Origin: CAZOHN01 sp964579325
Lineage (GTDB): Bacteria; Pseudomonadota; Alphaproteobacteria; Rhodobacterales; Rhodobacteraceae
Direction: 5' to 3'
NCBI GenBank assembly: GCA_964579325.1
Contig: CAZOHN010000093.1
Location: 1 to 13,415 of the forward strand
Length of the DNA stretch: 13,415 bases
Position 1 is the stretch's first letter. Each line of letters opens with the position of its first letter. A program made the position numbers and the translations under genes. This document shows, in pieces, positions 1 to 6,233 of the stretch. Below the pieces are notes generated by a model. It made no database searches and had not been told where the DNA came from. It saw only the letters and a program-made list of their open reading frames with translations.

Positions 1-246
1 CTGGAAAGGTGCGAGGCTTTCGGGGCCGAGATCCTGAAACTCTGCGTCGAGGTGGGCGGCTGCCTGACCGGCGAGCACGGTGTCGGCATCGAAAAGCGCG
101 ACCTGATGAACGTGCAGTATGATCCGGCCGACCTCGAGGCGCAGATGGCGATCAAGGACATCTTTGATCCCGCATGGCTGCTGAACCCCGCCAAGGTCTT
201 TCCGCTGGTCACCAGTGAGAGCCGCCGGACGCGGGCGGCGGCATGA
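1..246 (+). CDS. glcD: Glycolate oxidase FAD-linked subunit GlcD, C-terminal fragment
   Basis: The reading frame is open at the left edge, so only the last 81 residues are present. GlcD is the flavin subunit that oxidises glycolate to glyoxylate within the membrane-associated GlcDEF complex. The visible part carries the family's C-terminal signatures: GEHGVGIEKRDLM, a conserved FAD-oxidase C-domain segment, and the closing LLNPAKVFP typical of GlcD-like proteins. The stop overlaps the glcE start as ATGA (243-246), so the two are translationally coupled. The following genes, glcE and glcF, support GlcD over related D-lactate dehydrogenases. The promoter and the FAD-binding N-terminal domain lie outside the window. 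Confidence 0.93.
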   Translation: MERCEAFGAEILKLCVEVGGCLTGEHGVGIEKRDLMNVQYDPADLEAQMAIKDIFDPAWLLNPAKVFPLVTSESRRTRAAA

Positions 247-1361
247 TCGCGCCCGGGACCGAGGCCGATGTGGCGGCGGCAGTGCGCGATTCCGCCGGTC
301 CGCTCCGGATCCGCGGCGGCGGCACCCGCACCCTCGGTCGGCCCGTGGCCGGTGAAGTGCTATCGCTGCGTGGCCTGACCGGGATCGAGCTCTACGAACC
401 CGGTGCGCTGACGATCGTCGCGCGCGCGGGCACCCCGCTGGCGGAGGTCGAGGCGGCGCTGGCGGCGGAGGGACAGCGGCTGCCGTTCGAGCCGATGGAT
501 CACCGCCCGCTGCTGGGCACGGCCGGTGAGCCGACCATCGGCGGCGTCGTGGCGGCCAACGTCTCTGGGCCGCGCCGGGTGCAGGCGGGCGCCTGCCGGG
601 ATTCCCTGATCGGCGTGCGGTTCGTGGATGGCACCGGGACGGTGGTGAAGAACGGCGGCCGGGTCATGAAGAACGTTACCGGCTATGACCTCGTGAAGCT
701 GATCGCGGGCAGCTGGGGCACGCTGGGCGTGCTGACGGAAGTGGCCTTCAAGGTGCTCCCCGCTCCCGCCTCGGCGGCGACGCTGCGGATCGGCGGGCTA
801 GGCGATGACCGAGCCGTCGCGGCGATGGCGGCGGCACTGTCGTCGCCATTCGAGGTGAGCGGGGCCGCGCATCACCGGGCCGGTGACACGCTGCTGCGGA
901 TCGAGGGCTTCGGGGCCTCTGTCGCCTACCGCGCCGGGCGCATCGCCGACCTCCTGGCTCCCTTCGGCGCGGTCGAGGTTCTGGAGGGCCGGGCGCGGAC
1001 CGAGGCGATCTGGGCAGACGTCCGGGACGTGGCGCCCTTCGTGGGCGAAGCGGGAGATGTCTGGCGCCTTTCGGTAAAACCCTCCGACGCGCCCGCCCTC
1101 GTGGCCCGCGTTGCCCCGCGCGGGGCGCTCTATGACTGGGGCGGCGGCCTTGTCTGGCTGCTCGTGCCGGAGGGCACCGATCTCCGCGCCCACCTTGGCG
1201 CCTTCAGCGGCCACGCGACACTGGTGCGCGCGGCCGAGGACGTCAGGTCGTGGATCGCTCCGTTCCACCCCGAGGCCGCTCCGCTGGCGGCACTCTCGCA
1301 GGCGCTGCGTGCCCGGTTCGACCCGCGTGGCGTTCTCAACCCCGGCCTGATGGCGGCGTGA
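243..1361 (+). CDS. glcE: Glycolate oxidase FAD-binding subunit GlcE
   Basis: This 372-residue protein is the second flavoprotein-like subunit of glycolate oxidase and has the usual GlcE length (about 350-400). It has an FAD-binding type 4 fold. The early RIRGGGTRT (23-31) is the phosphate-binding loop region. IGGVVAANVSGPRR (99-112) and GGRVMKNVTGYDLVKLIAGSWGTLGVLTEVAFKVLP are split here for reading: GGRVMKNVTGYDL (138-150) and GSWGTLGVLTEV (157-168). Together they are the hallmark GlcE motifs. The C-terminus ends LNPGLM, echoing GlcD. The ATG at 243 overlaps the glcD stop by four bases, which fixes the start. A small membrane-protein gene follows after 12 bases, and glcF comes next. No frameshift or missing motif is seen. 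Confidence 0.95.
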   Translation: MIAPGTEADVAAAVRDSAGPLRIRGGGTRTLGRPVAGEVLSLRGLTGIELYEPGALTIVARAGTPLAEVEAALAAEGQRLPFEPMDHRPLLGTAGEPTIGGVVAANVSGPRRVQAGACRDSLIGVRFVDGTGTVVKNGGRVMKNVTGYDLVKLIAGSWGTLGVLTEVAFKVLPAPASAATLRIGGLGDDRAVAAMAAALSSPFEVSGAAHHRAGDTLLRIEGFGASVAYRAGRIADLLAPFGAVEVLEGRARTEAIWADVRDVAPFVGEAGDVWRLSVKPSDAPALVARVAPRGALYDWGGGLVWLLVPEGTDLRAHLGAFSGHATLVRAAEDVRSWIAPFHPEAAPLAALSQALRARFDPRGVLNPGLMAA

Positions 1362-1373
1362 GGGACCCAAACC

Positions 1374-1715
1374 ATGCTGACACAGGCACTCATCATCGGT
1401 CTTGTCTCCGCTGCCGTATTCGTGGGGCTCGCGCTGATGTCGGACCGCAAGCGCGGGGCGCTGATCGCGCAGGGCGTGGTGGTCCTGGCGGCCGTGGTGA
1501 TCTTCGTGACCATCGTTGCCGGGCCGGTCGCAGGGTTTGTCGAACGCGAGGTGGTGGCCTTCGCCGTCGGGCTGATCGCGGCGGCAGTGGCGGGAATGCT
1601 CTACCACCTCTATCTCGGCCGTTTCGAGCGGGTCTGGGTCGCACGGGGCATTTTCACCGGTGTCTTTCTGGGGCTGGCGTTCGTTTTCGGCCTCGTTTTC
1701 CTCTCCCGGACCTGA
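1374..1715 (+). CDS. Small four-helix membrane protein inside the glc operon, function unknown
   Basis: This 113-residue protein is very hydrophobic, with four likely transmembrane segments at about 4-22, 31-50, 59-77 and 91-110. They are separated by short charged loops (SDRKRG 23-28, VEREV 56-60, LGRFERVWVAR 81-91). The distribution of Arg and Lys would put the 23-28 and 82-91 loops in the cytoplasm. There is no cysteine, and no haem- or quinone-site motif that I recognise. The ATG at 1374 has a GAGGGA ribosome site at the end of glcE, and the gene ends nine bases before glcF, so it belongs to the operon. I do not know a named family. Its position between subunits of a membrane-associated enzyme that has no obvious anchor makes an accessory or anchoring role plausible; this is inference. 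Confidence 0.85.
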   Translation: MLTQALIIGLVSAAVFVGLALMSDRKRGALIAQGVVVLAAVVIFVTIVAGPVAGFVEREVVAFAVGLIAAAVAGMLYHLYLGRFERVWVARGIFTGVFLGLAFVFGLVFLSRT

Positions 1716-1724
1716 AGGGGTGAC

Positions 1725-3017
1725 ATGCAGACGACCTTCTCCCCCGAACAGCTCCGCGACCCCGGCACGGCCCGGGCCAACGAGGTGCTGCGCACCTGTG
1801 TGCATTGCGGCTTCTGCACAGCGACCTGCCCCACCTACCAGGTGCTGGGCGACGAACTCGACAGCCCCCGGGGGCGCATCTACCTCATCAAGGACATGCT
1901 CGAGAACGAGCGGGTGCCGGACGCCACGACGGTCAAGCATATCGACCGGTGCCTGTCGTGCCTTGCCTGCATGACGACCTGCCCCTCGGGGGTGCACTAC
2001 ATGCACCTTGTCGATCACGCGCGGGAGTACATCGAGAAGACCTACAAGCGGCCGCTCACCGACCGTGCGCTGCGCTGGGTGCTCGCGCGCATCCTGCCCT
2101 ATCCGATGCGGTTCCGGCTGGCGCTGGTGGCGGCAAAGCTTGGCCGGCCGTTCCGGGGCCTGATGCCCGACGCGCGGCTGCGCGCGATGCTGGACATGGC
2201 GCCCAAGACCATCCCGCCGGTCAGCCGCAACGACGACCCTCAGGTATTCCGGGCTGAGGGCGAGCGCAGGATGCGGGTCGCGCTGATGACCGGTTGCGCG
2301 CAGCGGGCGCTCAACACCGACATCAACGACGCGACGATCCGGCTCCTGACGCGGCTGGGCTGTGACGTGGTGATCGCCGAGGGGCAAGGCTGCTGCGGGG
2401 CGCTGACGCACCACATGGGCAAGACCGCCGAGAGCCATGCCACGGCAGCGCGCAACATCCGCGCCTGGACACGCGAGATGAAGGGTGCGGGGCTCGATGC
2501 CATCGTGATCAACACGAGCGGCTGCGGCACGACGGTCAAGGACTATGGCCACATGTTCCGCACCGAGGGGATGGCCGAGGAGGCGAAGGCGGTTTCGGCG
2601 ATTGCCAGGGACGTAAGCGAGGTGCTGGCGCAGCTGGGGTTGCCCGAGGGCGCAGCGAAGGGGATGCGGGTGGCCTACCACGCGGCCTGTTCGCTCCAGC
2701 ACGGCCAGAAGATCAAGGACCACCCCAAGGCGCTGCTGAAGCGGGCGGGGTTCGAGGTGGTCGAACCCACCGACAGCCACCTCTGCTGCGGGTCGGCGGG
2801 GACCTACAACCTGATGCAGCCGGAGATTTCCGGGCAACTGAAGGCGCACAAGGTCGAGACGCTGGAGGCGCGCAAGCCGGACGTGATCGCGGCGGGCAAT
2901 ATCGGCTGCATGATGCAGATCGGATCGGGCACGGCGGTGCCGGTTGTCCACACCGTCGAACTTCTCGACTGGGCGACCGGAGGACCCGTTCCCCCTGCAC
3001 TGCGGGCCGGGCCATAA
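1725..3017 (+). CDS. glcF: Glycolate oxidase iron-sulfur subunit GlcF
   Basis: This 430-residue protein passes electrons from the flavin subunits towards the quinone pool. The N-terminal ferredoxin-like part binds two [4Fe-4S] clusters: C25-x2-C28-x2-C31-x3-C35-P, and C76-x2-C79-x2-C82-x3-C86-P. Two CCG domains follow, as in the GlcF/heterodisulfide reductase HdrD family: MTGCAQRALN leading to GCCG (Cys 223-224) and NTSGCGTTVKDYG, then the second CCG at residues 354-355 (LCCGSAGTYN) and a terminal NIGCMMQIG. The length is near the family norm. The start has a GAAGGGG ribosome site at 1714-1720, four bases before the ATG. It is the last glc gene seen here; a permease or malate synthase gene does not follow directly. 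Confidence 0.96.
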   Translation: MQTTFSPEQLRDPGTARANEVLRTCVHCGFCTATCPTYQVLGDELDSPRGRIYLIKDMLENERVPDATTVKHIDRCLSCLACMTTCPSGVHYMHLVDHAREYIEKTYKRPLTDRALRWVLARILPYPMRFRLALVAAKLGRPFRGLMPDARLRAMLDMAPKTIPPVSRNDDPQVFRAEGERRMRVALMTGCAQRALNTDINDATIRLLTRLGCDVVIAEGQGCCGALTHHMGKTAESHATAARNIRAWTREMKGAGLDAIVINTSGCGTTVKDYGHMFRTEGMAEEAKAVSAIARDVSEVLAQLGLPEGAAKGMRVAYHAACSLQHGQKIKDHPKALLKRAGFEVVEPTDSHLCCGSAGTYNLMQPEISGQLKAHKVETLEARKPDVIAAGNIGCMMQIGSGTAVPVVHTVELLDWATGGPVPPALRAGP

Positions 3018-3018
3018 T
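2989..3018 (+). promoter_or_regulatory. Weak candidate promoter for the protease pair
   Basis: CATAAT at 3013-3018 matches five of six bases of a sigma-70 -10 box. It sits 18 bases after TTCCCC (2989-2994), which is a poor -35. It lies at the glcF stop, 47 bases before the first protease gene. The only support is the -10 match and its place in the one gap between glcF and the proteases; transcription could equally read through from the glc operon. Confidence 0.2.
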
Positions 3019-3065
3019 CCTGCCGCAACGGGCTGCTATCGCGCGACCCGGACGAGGGAGCGGGA

Positions 3066-3887
3066 ATGGCGGGACGGATCGGACGGGTTGCGCTGCTGGC
3101 GCTTGCGCTGGTGGCGGGTACTACGGGCTCGGGTGGCGCGGAAAGCGCGCTGCGGGAACTTGCGACTGGCGACGCGGTGCGCGGCTGGGAGGCCGTGGGC
3201 CGGATCGACATCGGTGACAGCGGGTTCTGTACCGGAACGCTGATCGCGCCGGACCTGGTGCTGACGGCGGCGCATTGCCTGTATGTTCCCGCGTCGGGCG
3301 AGGCGGTTGCACTTGGTGACCTCGAGTTTCTTGCCGGCTGGCGCAACGGGCGGGCCGATGCCTACCGGGGTGTGCGGCAGGCGGTGCAGCACCCGGGCTA
3401 CAGCTATGGCGGGCCGGACCGGCTCGACCGGGTGGCCTTCGACGTGGCGCTGCTGGTCCTGGATCAGCCGATCCGGACCTCGAGCGTCCGCCCCCTTGGA
3501 ACCGCCGAGCGGCCGCGCCCGGGCCAGACGGTGAGCGTGGTCTCCTATGCCAAGGGCCGCGATGCCGCGCCGTCCATCGAGGACGCCTGCGAAGTCCTGA
3601 TCAGCGCCCGGAGCGTGCTGATGATGAGCTGCGAGGTCGACTTCGGCTCGTCGGGAGCGCCGATCTTCCGGATCGTCGACGGCGTGGCCCAGATCGTCTC
3701 GGTCGTCTCGGCCAAGGCCGAACAGGACGCCAAGCCTGTGGCGCTGGGCACGGACATCTCGGTGACGCTCGCTGCGGTCCGGGACCGCCTTGTCCCCGAG
3801 GCCCGGGCGCTGCCGCAAGTCCGCTCCGGGTCCGGGGGGGTCGCGGTGACGGGCGCGGGTGCGACAGCCAAGTTCCTGCGGCCCTGA
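3066..3887 (+). CDS. Secreted trypsin-fold serine protease, first of a tandem pair
   Basis: This 273-residue protein has a Sec signal peptide: a hydrophobic core at about 8-18 with likely cleavage after Ala25. It is a chymotrypsin-fold (S1) peptidase. The catalytic triad is His70 in LTAAHC, Asp126 in FDVALLVL and Ser196 in DFGSSGAPIF. Likely disulfides are C55-C71 and C175-C189. The usual GDSGGP is GSSGAP, and no IVGG-type mature N-terminus is visible, so trypsin-style zymogen activation through the Asp before Ser is unlikely; this resembles S1B-type enzymes. A glycine- and serine-rich tail (about 251-266) ends in KFLRP. A GAGGGAG ribosome site (3054-3060) precedes the ATG. The paralogue follows three bases after the stop. 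Substrate unknown; periplasmic or extracellular by signal peptide. Confidence 0.9.
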   Translation: MAGRIGRVALLALALVAGTTGSGGAESALRELATGDAVRGWEAVGRIDIGDSGFCTGTLIAPDLVLTAAHCLYVPASGEAVALGDLEFLAGWRNGRADAYRGVRQAVQHPGYSYGGPDRLDRVAFDVALLVLDQPIRTSSVRPLGTAERPRPGQTVSVVSYAKGRDAAPSIEDACEVLISARSVLMMSCEVDFGSSGAPIFRIVDGVAQIVSVVSAKAEQDAKPVALGTDISVTLAAVRDRLVPEARALPQVRSGSGGVAVTGAGATAKFLRP

Positions 3888-3890
3888 CCG

Positions 3891-4718
3891 ATGCGCCGTG
3901 CCGCCGCTGCCCTTGCGCTGATGCTGACCGTCCTGGCGGCGCCGGTGGCCGCGCAGAATAGCGGGCTCGACCGGCTGACCTTGCGCGACTCGGTGCTGGG
4001 TTGGGAGGGTGTGGGGCGGATCGACTTCGGGCAGACCGGCTTCTGCACGGGCACGCTGATTGCGACCGACCTCGTGCTGACGGCGGCGCACTGCGTCTAT
4101 GACCTCGCCTCGCGCCGGTTGCACGACCCGGCGACGGTGACCTTTCGCGCGGGCCTGGCCGACGGGCGCGCCATCGCCGAGGCGCGTGTGTCGCGGATCG
4201 TGGCGCATCCGGGCTTCGTGCCGGGCCTCGAGATCAGCCGGTCGAGCGTGCGGCATGACGTGGCGCTCCTGAAGCTGGCGCAGCCGATTCCGGCGGCGAC
4301 GGCGGCACCCTTCGTGGTGGACGATCCCTCGCCCCGCGCCAGGGAGGTGAGCGTGGTCTCCTACGCCGTCGGGCGCGAAAGCGCGCTGTCCTGGCAGCGG
4401 CGCTGCGGGGTCCTTGGGCAGGCCGAGGGCCTTCTTGCTTTCGACTGCGACGTGGATTTCGGATCGTCGGGCGCGCCGGTGTTCGACCGGACCGAGGGGC
4501 GCGCGCGGGTCGTGTCGATCGTTTCCAGCGGACGCCGGTCGGAAACCGGAGTGATCGCGATTGGGATGCAGCTGCCGCCGCTGGTGGCAGAACTCAGGTC
4601 CGCGCTGCACGCCGCGCTGCCAGACCTTCCGGCACCGCCGCCCCCGCCACCCGTCCGGCGGATCGCCCCGGGCGGCGAAAGTCGCCCCGACATCGGGGCG
4701 CGGTTCCTGCGGCCCTGA
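3891..4718 (+). CDS. Secreted trypsin-fold serine protease, second of a tandem pair
   Basis: This 275-residue protein is a diverged paralogue of the preceding gene. Both share the mature N-terminal pattern (GWE-VGRID-G--GFCTGTLIA), the triad and the ending. The signal peptide runs to about Ala21 (PVAA, then Q). The triad is His67 (LTAAHC), Asp123 (RHDVALLKL) and Ser193 (DFGSSGAPVF), with likely disulfides C52-C68 and C172-C186. As in the partner, the Asp before the catalytic Ser is replaced by Ser. A proline stretch (PAPPPPPPVRR) acts as a linker before the terminal RFLRP. The start lies three bases after the upstream stop with no clear ribosome site, so translation is probably coupled. The pair suggests gene duplication followed by divergence of surface loops, and perhaps of specificity. 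Confidence 0.9.
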   Translation: MRRAAAALALMLTVLAAPVAAQNSGLDRLTLRDSVLGWEGVGRIDFGQTGFCTGTLIATDLVLTAAHCVYDLASRRLHDPATVTFRAGLADGRAIAEARVSRIVAHPGFVPGLEISRSSVRHDVALLKLAQPIPAATAAPFVVDDPSPRAREVSVVSYAVGRESALSWQRRCGVLGQAEGLLAFDCDVDFGSSGAPVFDRTEGRARVVSIVSSGRRSETGVIAIGMQLPPLVAELRSALHAALPDLPAPPPPPPVRRIAPGGESRPDIGARFLRP

Positions 4719-4734
4719 GGCTGCGGCCGAACCT

Positions 4735-4763
4735 CTTGAATTCGCGGGAGGGCCTGCCCAGAT
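4735..4763 (+). promoter_or_regulatory. RpoH-type heat-shock promoter of hsp20
   Basis: A perfect CTTGAA -35 box (4735-4740) is followed after exactly 17 bases by CCAGAT (4758-4763), which is close to the CCATAT/CCANAT -10 I recall for alphaproteobacterial RpoH promoters. Transcription would start near 4770, giving a leader of about 85 bases before the hsp20 start. The box begins only 16 bases after the second protease stop. The box match is visible; assignment to RpoH rests on family knowledge and on the heat-shock gene downstream. Confidence 0.72.
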
Positions 4764-4830
4764 TAACGCCTGCCGGGGTGCCAGTTCGGGCTCCGGTTTC
4801 CTTTGGCCTGTCCTTCGCGGGAGGGCCTGC
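4741..4830 (+). repeat. Exact 17-base direct repeat in promoter spacer and leader
   Basis: TTCGCGGGAGGGCCTGC occurs at 4741-4757 and again at 4814-4830, with starts 73 bases apart. The first copy is exactly the spacer between the -35 and -10 boxes. The second forms the loop and 3' arm of the second leader hairpin. Sequence just after each copy is loosely similar (CCAGATT and ACACATC), suggesting a local duplication that later diverged. Confidence 0.9.
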
Positions 4831-4852
4831 ACACATCGCTCATTGGAGGATG
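4773..4852 (+). promoter_or_regulatory. ROSE-like RNA thermometer in the hsp20 leader
   Basis: Three hairpins can be drawn. Hairpin I pairs 4773-4782 with 4788-4796 (CCGG arms outermost). Hairpin II pairs 4805-4813 with 4820-4827 around the loop UUCGCG, with G4810 bulged. Hairpin III pairs 4834-4840 with 4847-4852: C-G, A-U, U-A, C-G, bulged G4838, C-G, U-A, around a six-base loop (4841-4846). The last stem contains UCGCU at 4836-4840, matching the UYGCU signature of ROSE elements. Its opposite strand, AGGA at 4847-4850, is part of the ribosome-binding site, with the G unpaired exactly as the ROSE model expects. The hsp20 ATG is at 4856. In known ROSE elements heating melts the last stem and allows translation of small heat-shock proteins. 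Hand folding only; no energy was computed. Confidence 0.72.
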
Positions 4853-4855
4853 ACC

Positions 4856-5326
4856 ATGCGCACCTATGACCTTACGCCGCTCTACCGTGCCACTGTCGGT
4901 TTCGACCGGATGGCCGACCTGATGGACCGGCTTCTGACGGCCGATGTCGCCGACAACGGCTACCCCCCCTACAACATCGAGAAGACCGGCGAGAACGACT
5001 ACCGCATCTCGGTGGCCGTTGCCGGGTTCACCGATGCCGAGCTTTCGGTCGAGGTGAAGGAGCAGGCGCTTGTCGTCTCGGCCCGCAAGGCCAAGGACGA
5101 GACGCCGCGCACCTACCTGCACCGCGGCATCGCCACCCGCGCCTTCGAGCGCCGCTTCCATCTCGCCGAGCACATCCGCGTGACGGGTGCGGTGCATGAG
5201 AACGGGATGCTGCACATCGACCTCACCCGCGAGATCCCCGAGGCGTTGAAGCCCCGCCGGGTCGAGATCGCGAAGGCCGATGCCGCGACCAGCCCCGCCA
5301 TCGAGGCGAAGGCCGTCGAGGCGTAG
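4856..5326 (+). CDS. Small heat-shock protein, Hsp20/alpha-crystallin family
   Basis: This 156-residue chaperone is expected to form cytoplasmic oligomers that hold unfolding proteins until ATP-dependent chaperones act. The short N-terminal arm (1-36) has the IbpA-like LTPLYRATVGFDRM segment. The alpha-crystallin domain covers about 37-130, from YPPYNIEKTGENDYRISVAV at its start to GMLHIDL (117-123), and the tail is charged. The start was set at 4856 because GGAGG at 4845-4849 lies six bases upstream; the in-frame ATG at 4736 would lie across the promoter -35 box, and the out-of-frame ATG at 4850 abuts the ribosome site. Regulation is probably double: an RpoH promoter and a ROSE-like leader. 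A strong terminator follows. It is close to IbpA/HspA-type proteins, but I do not assign a symbol. Confidence 0.94.
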   Translation: MRTYDLTPLYRATVGFDRMADLMDRLLTADVADNGYPPYNIEKTGENDYRISVAVAGFTDAELSVEVKEQALVVSARKAKDETPRTYLHRGIATRAFERRFHLAEHIRVTGAVHENGMLHIDLTREIPEALKPRRVEIAKADAATSPAIEAKAVEA

Positions 5327-5349
5327 GCCGGGCCTGAACCTGACATGAC

Positions 5350-5384
5350 GACGGCGCGCGGGGAACCGCGCGCCGTCTTGCTTT
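5350..5384 (+). terminator. Intrinsic terminator after hsp20
   Basis: A perfect 12-base-pair stem (5350-5361 with 5366-5377) closes a GGAA loop (5362-5365) and is followed by the T-rich CTTGCTTTC. It lies 23 bases after the hsp20 stop and 27 bases before the end of the convergent peroxiredoxin gene. The minus-strand side lacks a T run, so it acts mainly for hsp20, though the stem could also slow polymerase coming from the other side. Confidence 0.85.
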
Positions 5385-5410
5385 CAGGGTGTCTGTCTAT
5401 CGGCGGTGCA

Positions 5411-6067
5411 TCAAGCAGGCTGTTTGGCGAAGCGCAGGTAGGGCAGGCGAATGTCGAGATCGCCATACTTCGCCTTTGCGTCATCTGTAGTGACGCTGAG
5501 CGCCACGATCACGTCCTGCCCCGGCACCCAGTTGGCGGGCGTCGCGAAGGGAACGCCGTCGGTGGCCCGGACGGCATCGAGCGCGCGGAGGATCTCGGCG
5601 AAGTTGCGGCCGATCGACATCGGGTAGGTCATGGTGAGCCGGACCTTCTTGTCCGGGCCGATGATGAACACCGACCGCACGGTGGCCGAGTTCGCGGGCG
5701 TGCGGCCCTCGGTCGGCAGGTAGTAGTCCGCCGGGAGCATGTCGTAGGCCTTGGCGACCGCCAGCGAGGTATCGTCGATGATCGGGAAGTTTGCGGGCGC
5801 GCCGGCGAAGGCCTCGATGTCGCGCTTCCATTTCATGTGGTCCTCGATGCTGTCGACCGAGACGCCGATGACCTTCGTGTTGCGCTTCTCGAACTCGGGC
5901 GCGAGCTGCGCCACGGCGCCGAACTCGGTGGTGCAGACCGGCGTGAAGTCGCGCGGGTGCGAGAAGATGATCGCGTAGCCATCGCCGATCCAGTCGTGGA
6001 AGCGGATGGTGCCCTCCGTCGACTCGGCGGTGAAGTCGGGGGCGGTGTCATTGATCCTGAGGCCCAT
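5411..6067 (-). CDS. 1-Cys peroxiredoxin (Prx6-type)
   Basis: This 218-residue protein reduces hydrogen peroxide and organic hydroperoxides in the cytoplasm. The active-site motif P38-x3-T42-x2-C45 is in HPRDFTPVCTTE, with Cys45 the peroxidatic cysteine. It is the only cysteine in the protein, so there is no resolving cysteine and an external thiol reductant is needed. The conserved VDSIEDHMKW and the C-terminal dimer domain (ANWVPGQDVIV, then LPYLRF) identify the Prx6 subfamily, and the length is normal for it. The start has an AAGGAG ribosome site (complement of 6075-6080) seven bases upstream. It is convergent with hsp20 and divergent from the aldehyde dehydrogenase. Partner reductant is not visible in the window. 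Confidence 0.95.
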   Translation of the reverse strand: MGLRINDTAPDFTAESTEGTIRFHDWIGDGYAIIFSHPRDFTPVCTTEFGAVAQLAPEFEKRNTKVIGVSVDSIEDHMKWKRDIEAFAGAPANFPIIDDTSLAVAKAYDMLPADYYLPTEGRTPANSATVRSVFIIGPDKKVRLTMTYPMSIGRNFAEILRALDAVRATDGVPFATPANWVPGQDVIVALSVTTDDAKAKYGDLDIRLPYLRFAKQPA

Positions 6068-6099
6068 GGCGAGGCTCCTTTCCTGGTTCGTCTTCGACC

Positions 6100-6150
6100 C
6101 CCGACATAATCGTTAACGCGGCAGAGCGCAGCGGGAAGAGGTATGTCGGG
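6100..6150. promoter_or_regulatory. Spaced inverted repeat in the peroxiredoxin promoter region
   Basis: CCCGACATA (6100-6108) is mirrored by TATGTCGGG (6142-6150) with 33 bases between. The left arm overlaps GATTAT read on the minus strand (6106-6111), the best -10 candidate for the peroxiredoxin gene, about 39 bases before its start. No good -35 lies 16-18 bases further upstream, so an activator-dependent promoter is possible. The repeat is certain; a regulatory role is inferred. Confidence 0.4.
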
Positions 6151-6187
6151 CCGGAAAAAAGCACGGTGTCGCCGGGCCGGGGGTCGG

Positions 6188-6206
6188 GTGCGAACGGCGT
6201 TCGCAC
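6188..6206. promoter_or_regulatory. 19-base near-perfect palindrome, candidate operator
   Basis: GTGCGAACG, one central G, then CGTTCGCAC: nine-base arms with no mismatch. It sits about 100 bases upstream of the aldehyde dehydrogenase start, in the divergent intergenic region. The form and length fit the operator of a dimeric repressor or activator (TetR, LacI or GntR types); no such regulator gene is in the window. A chance nine-base palindrome is unlikely, though GC-rich DNA raises the odds somewhat. Confidence 0.5.
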
Positions 6207-6233
6207 GTCGTGACGTCGCGGCGGGAGCAGGTT

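Noticed and set aside
798..2951. A 717-codon open frame on the minus strand opposite glcE-glcF
   Set aside because: It is antisense to four well-supported genes and its product is Arg-, His- and Pro-rich with no domain. Long antisense frames are expected when third codon positions are almost all G or C.
3036..4832. A 598-codon minus-strand open frame opposite the protease pair
   Set aside because: Composition is that of an antisense shadow (Arg, Gly, His-rich), no motif is visible, and both protease genes on the other strand have full catalytic sites and signal peptides.
4736..4855. A 40-residue longer hsp20 starting at ATG-like 4736
   Set aside because: This would lie across the promoter boxes and all leader hairpins; the ribosome site at 4845-4849 fits the ATG at 4856.
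5345..6109. A plus-strand open frame of 254 codons across the peroxiredoxin gene
   Set aside because: It begins inside the hsp20 terminator hairpin and is a shadow of the peroxiredoxin, whose motifs are complete on the other strand.
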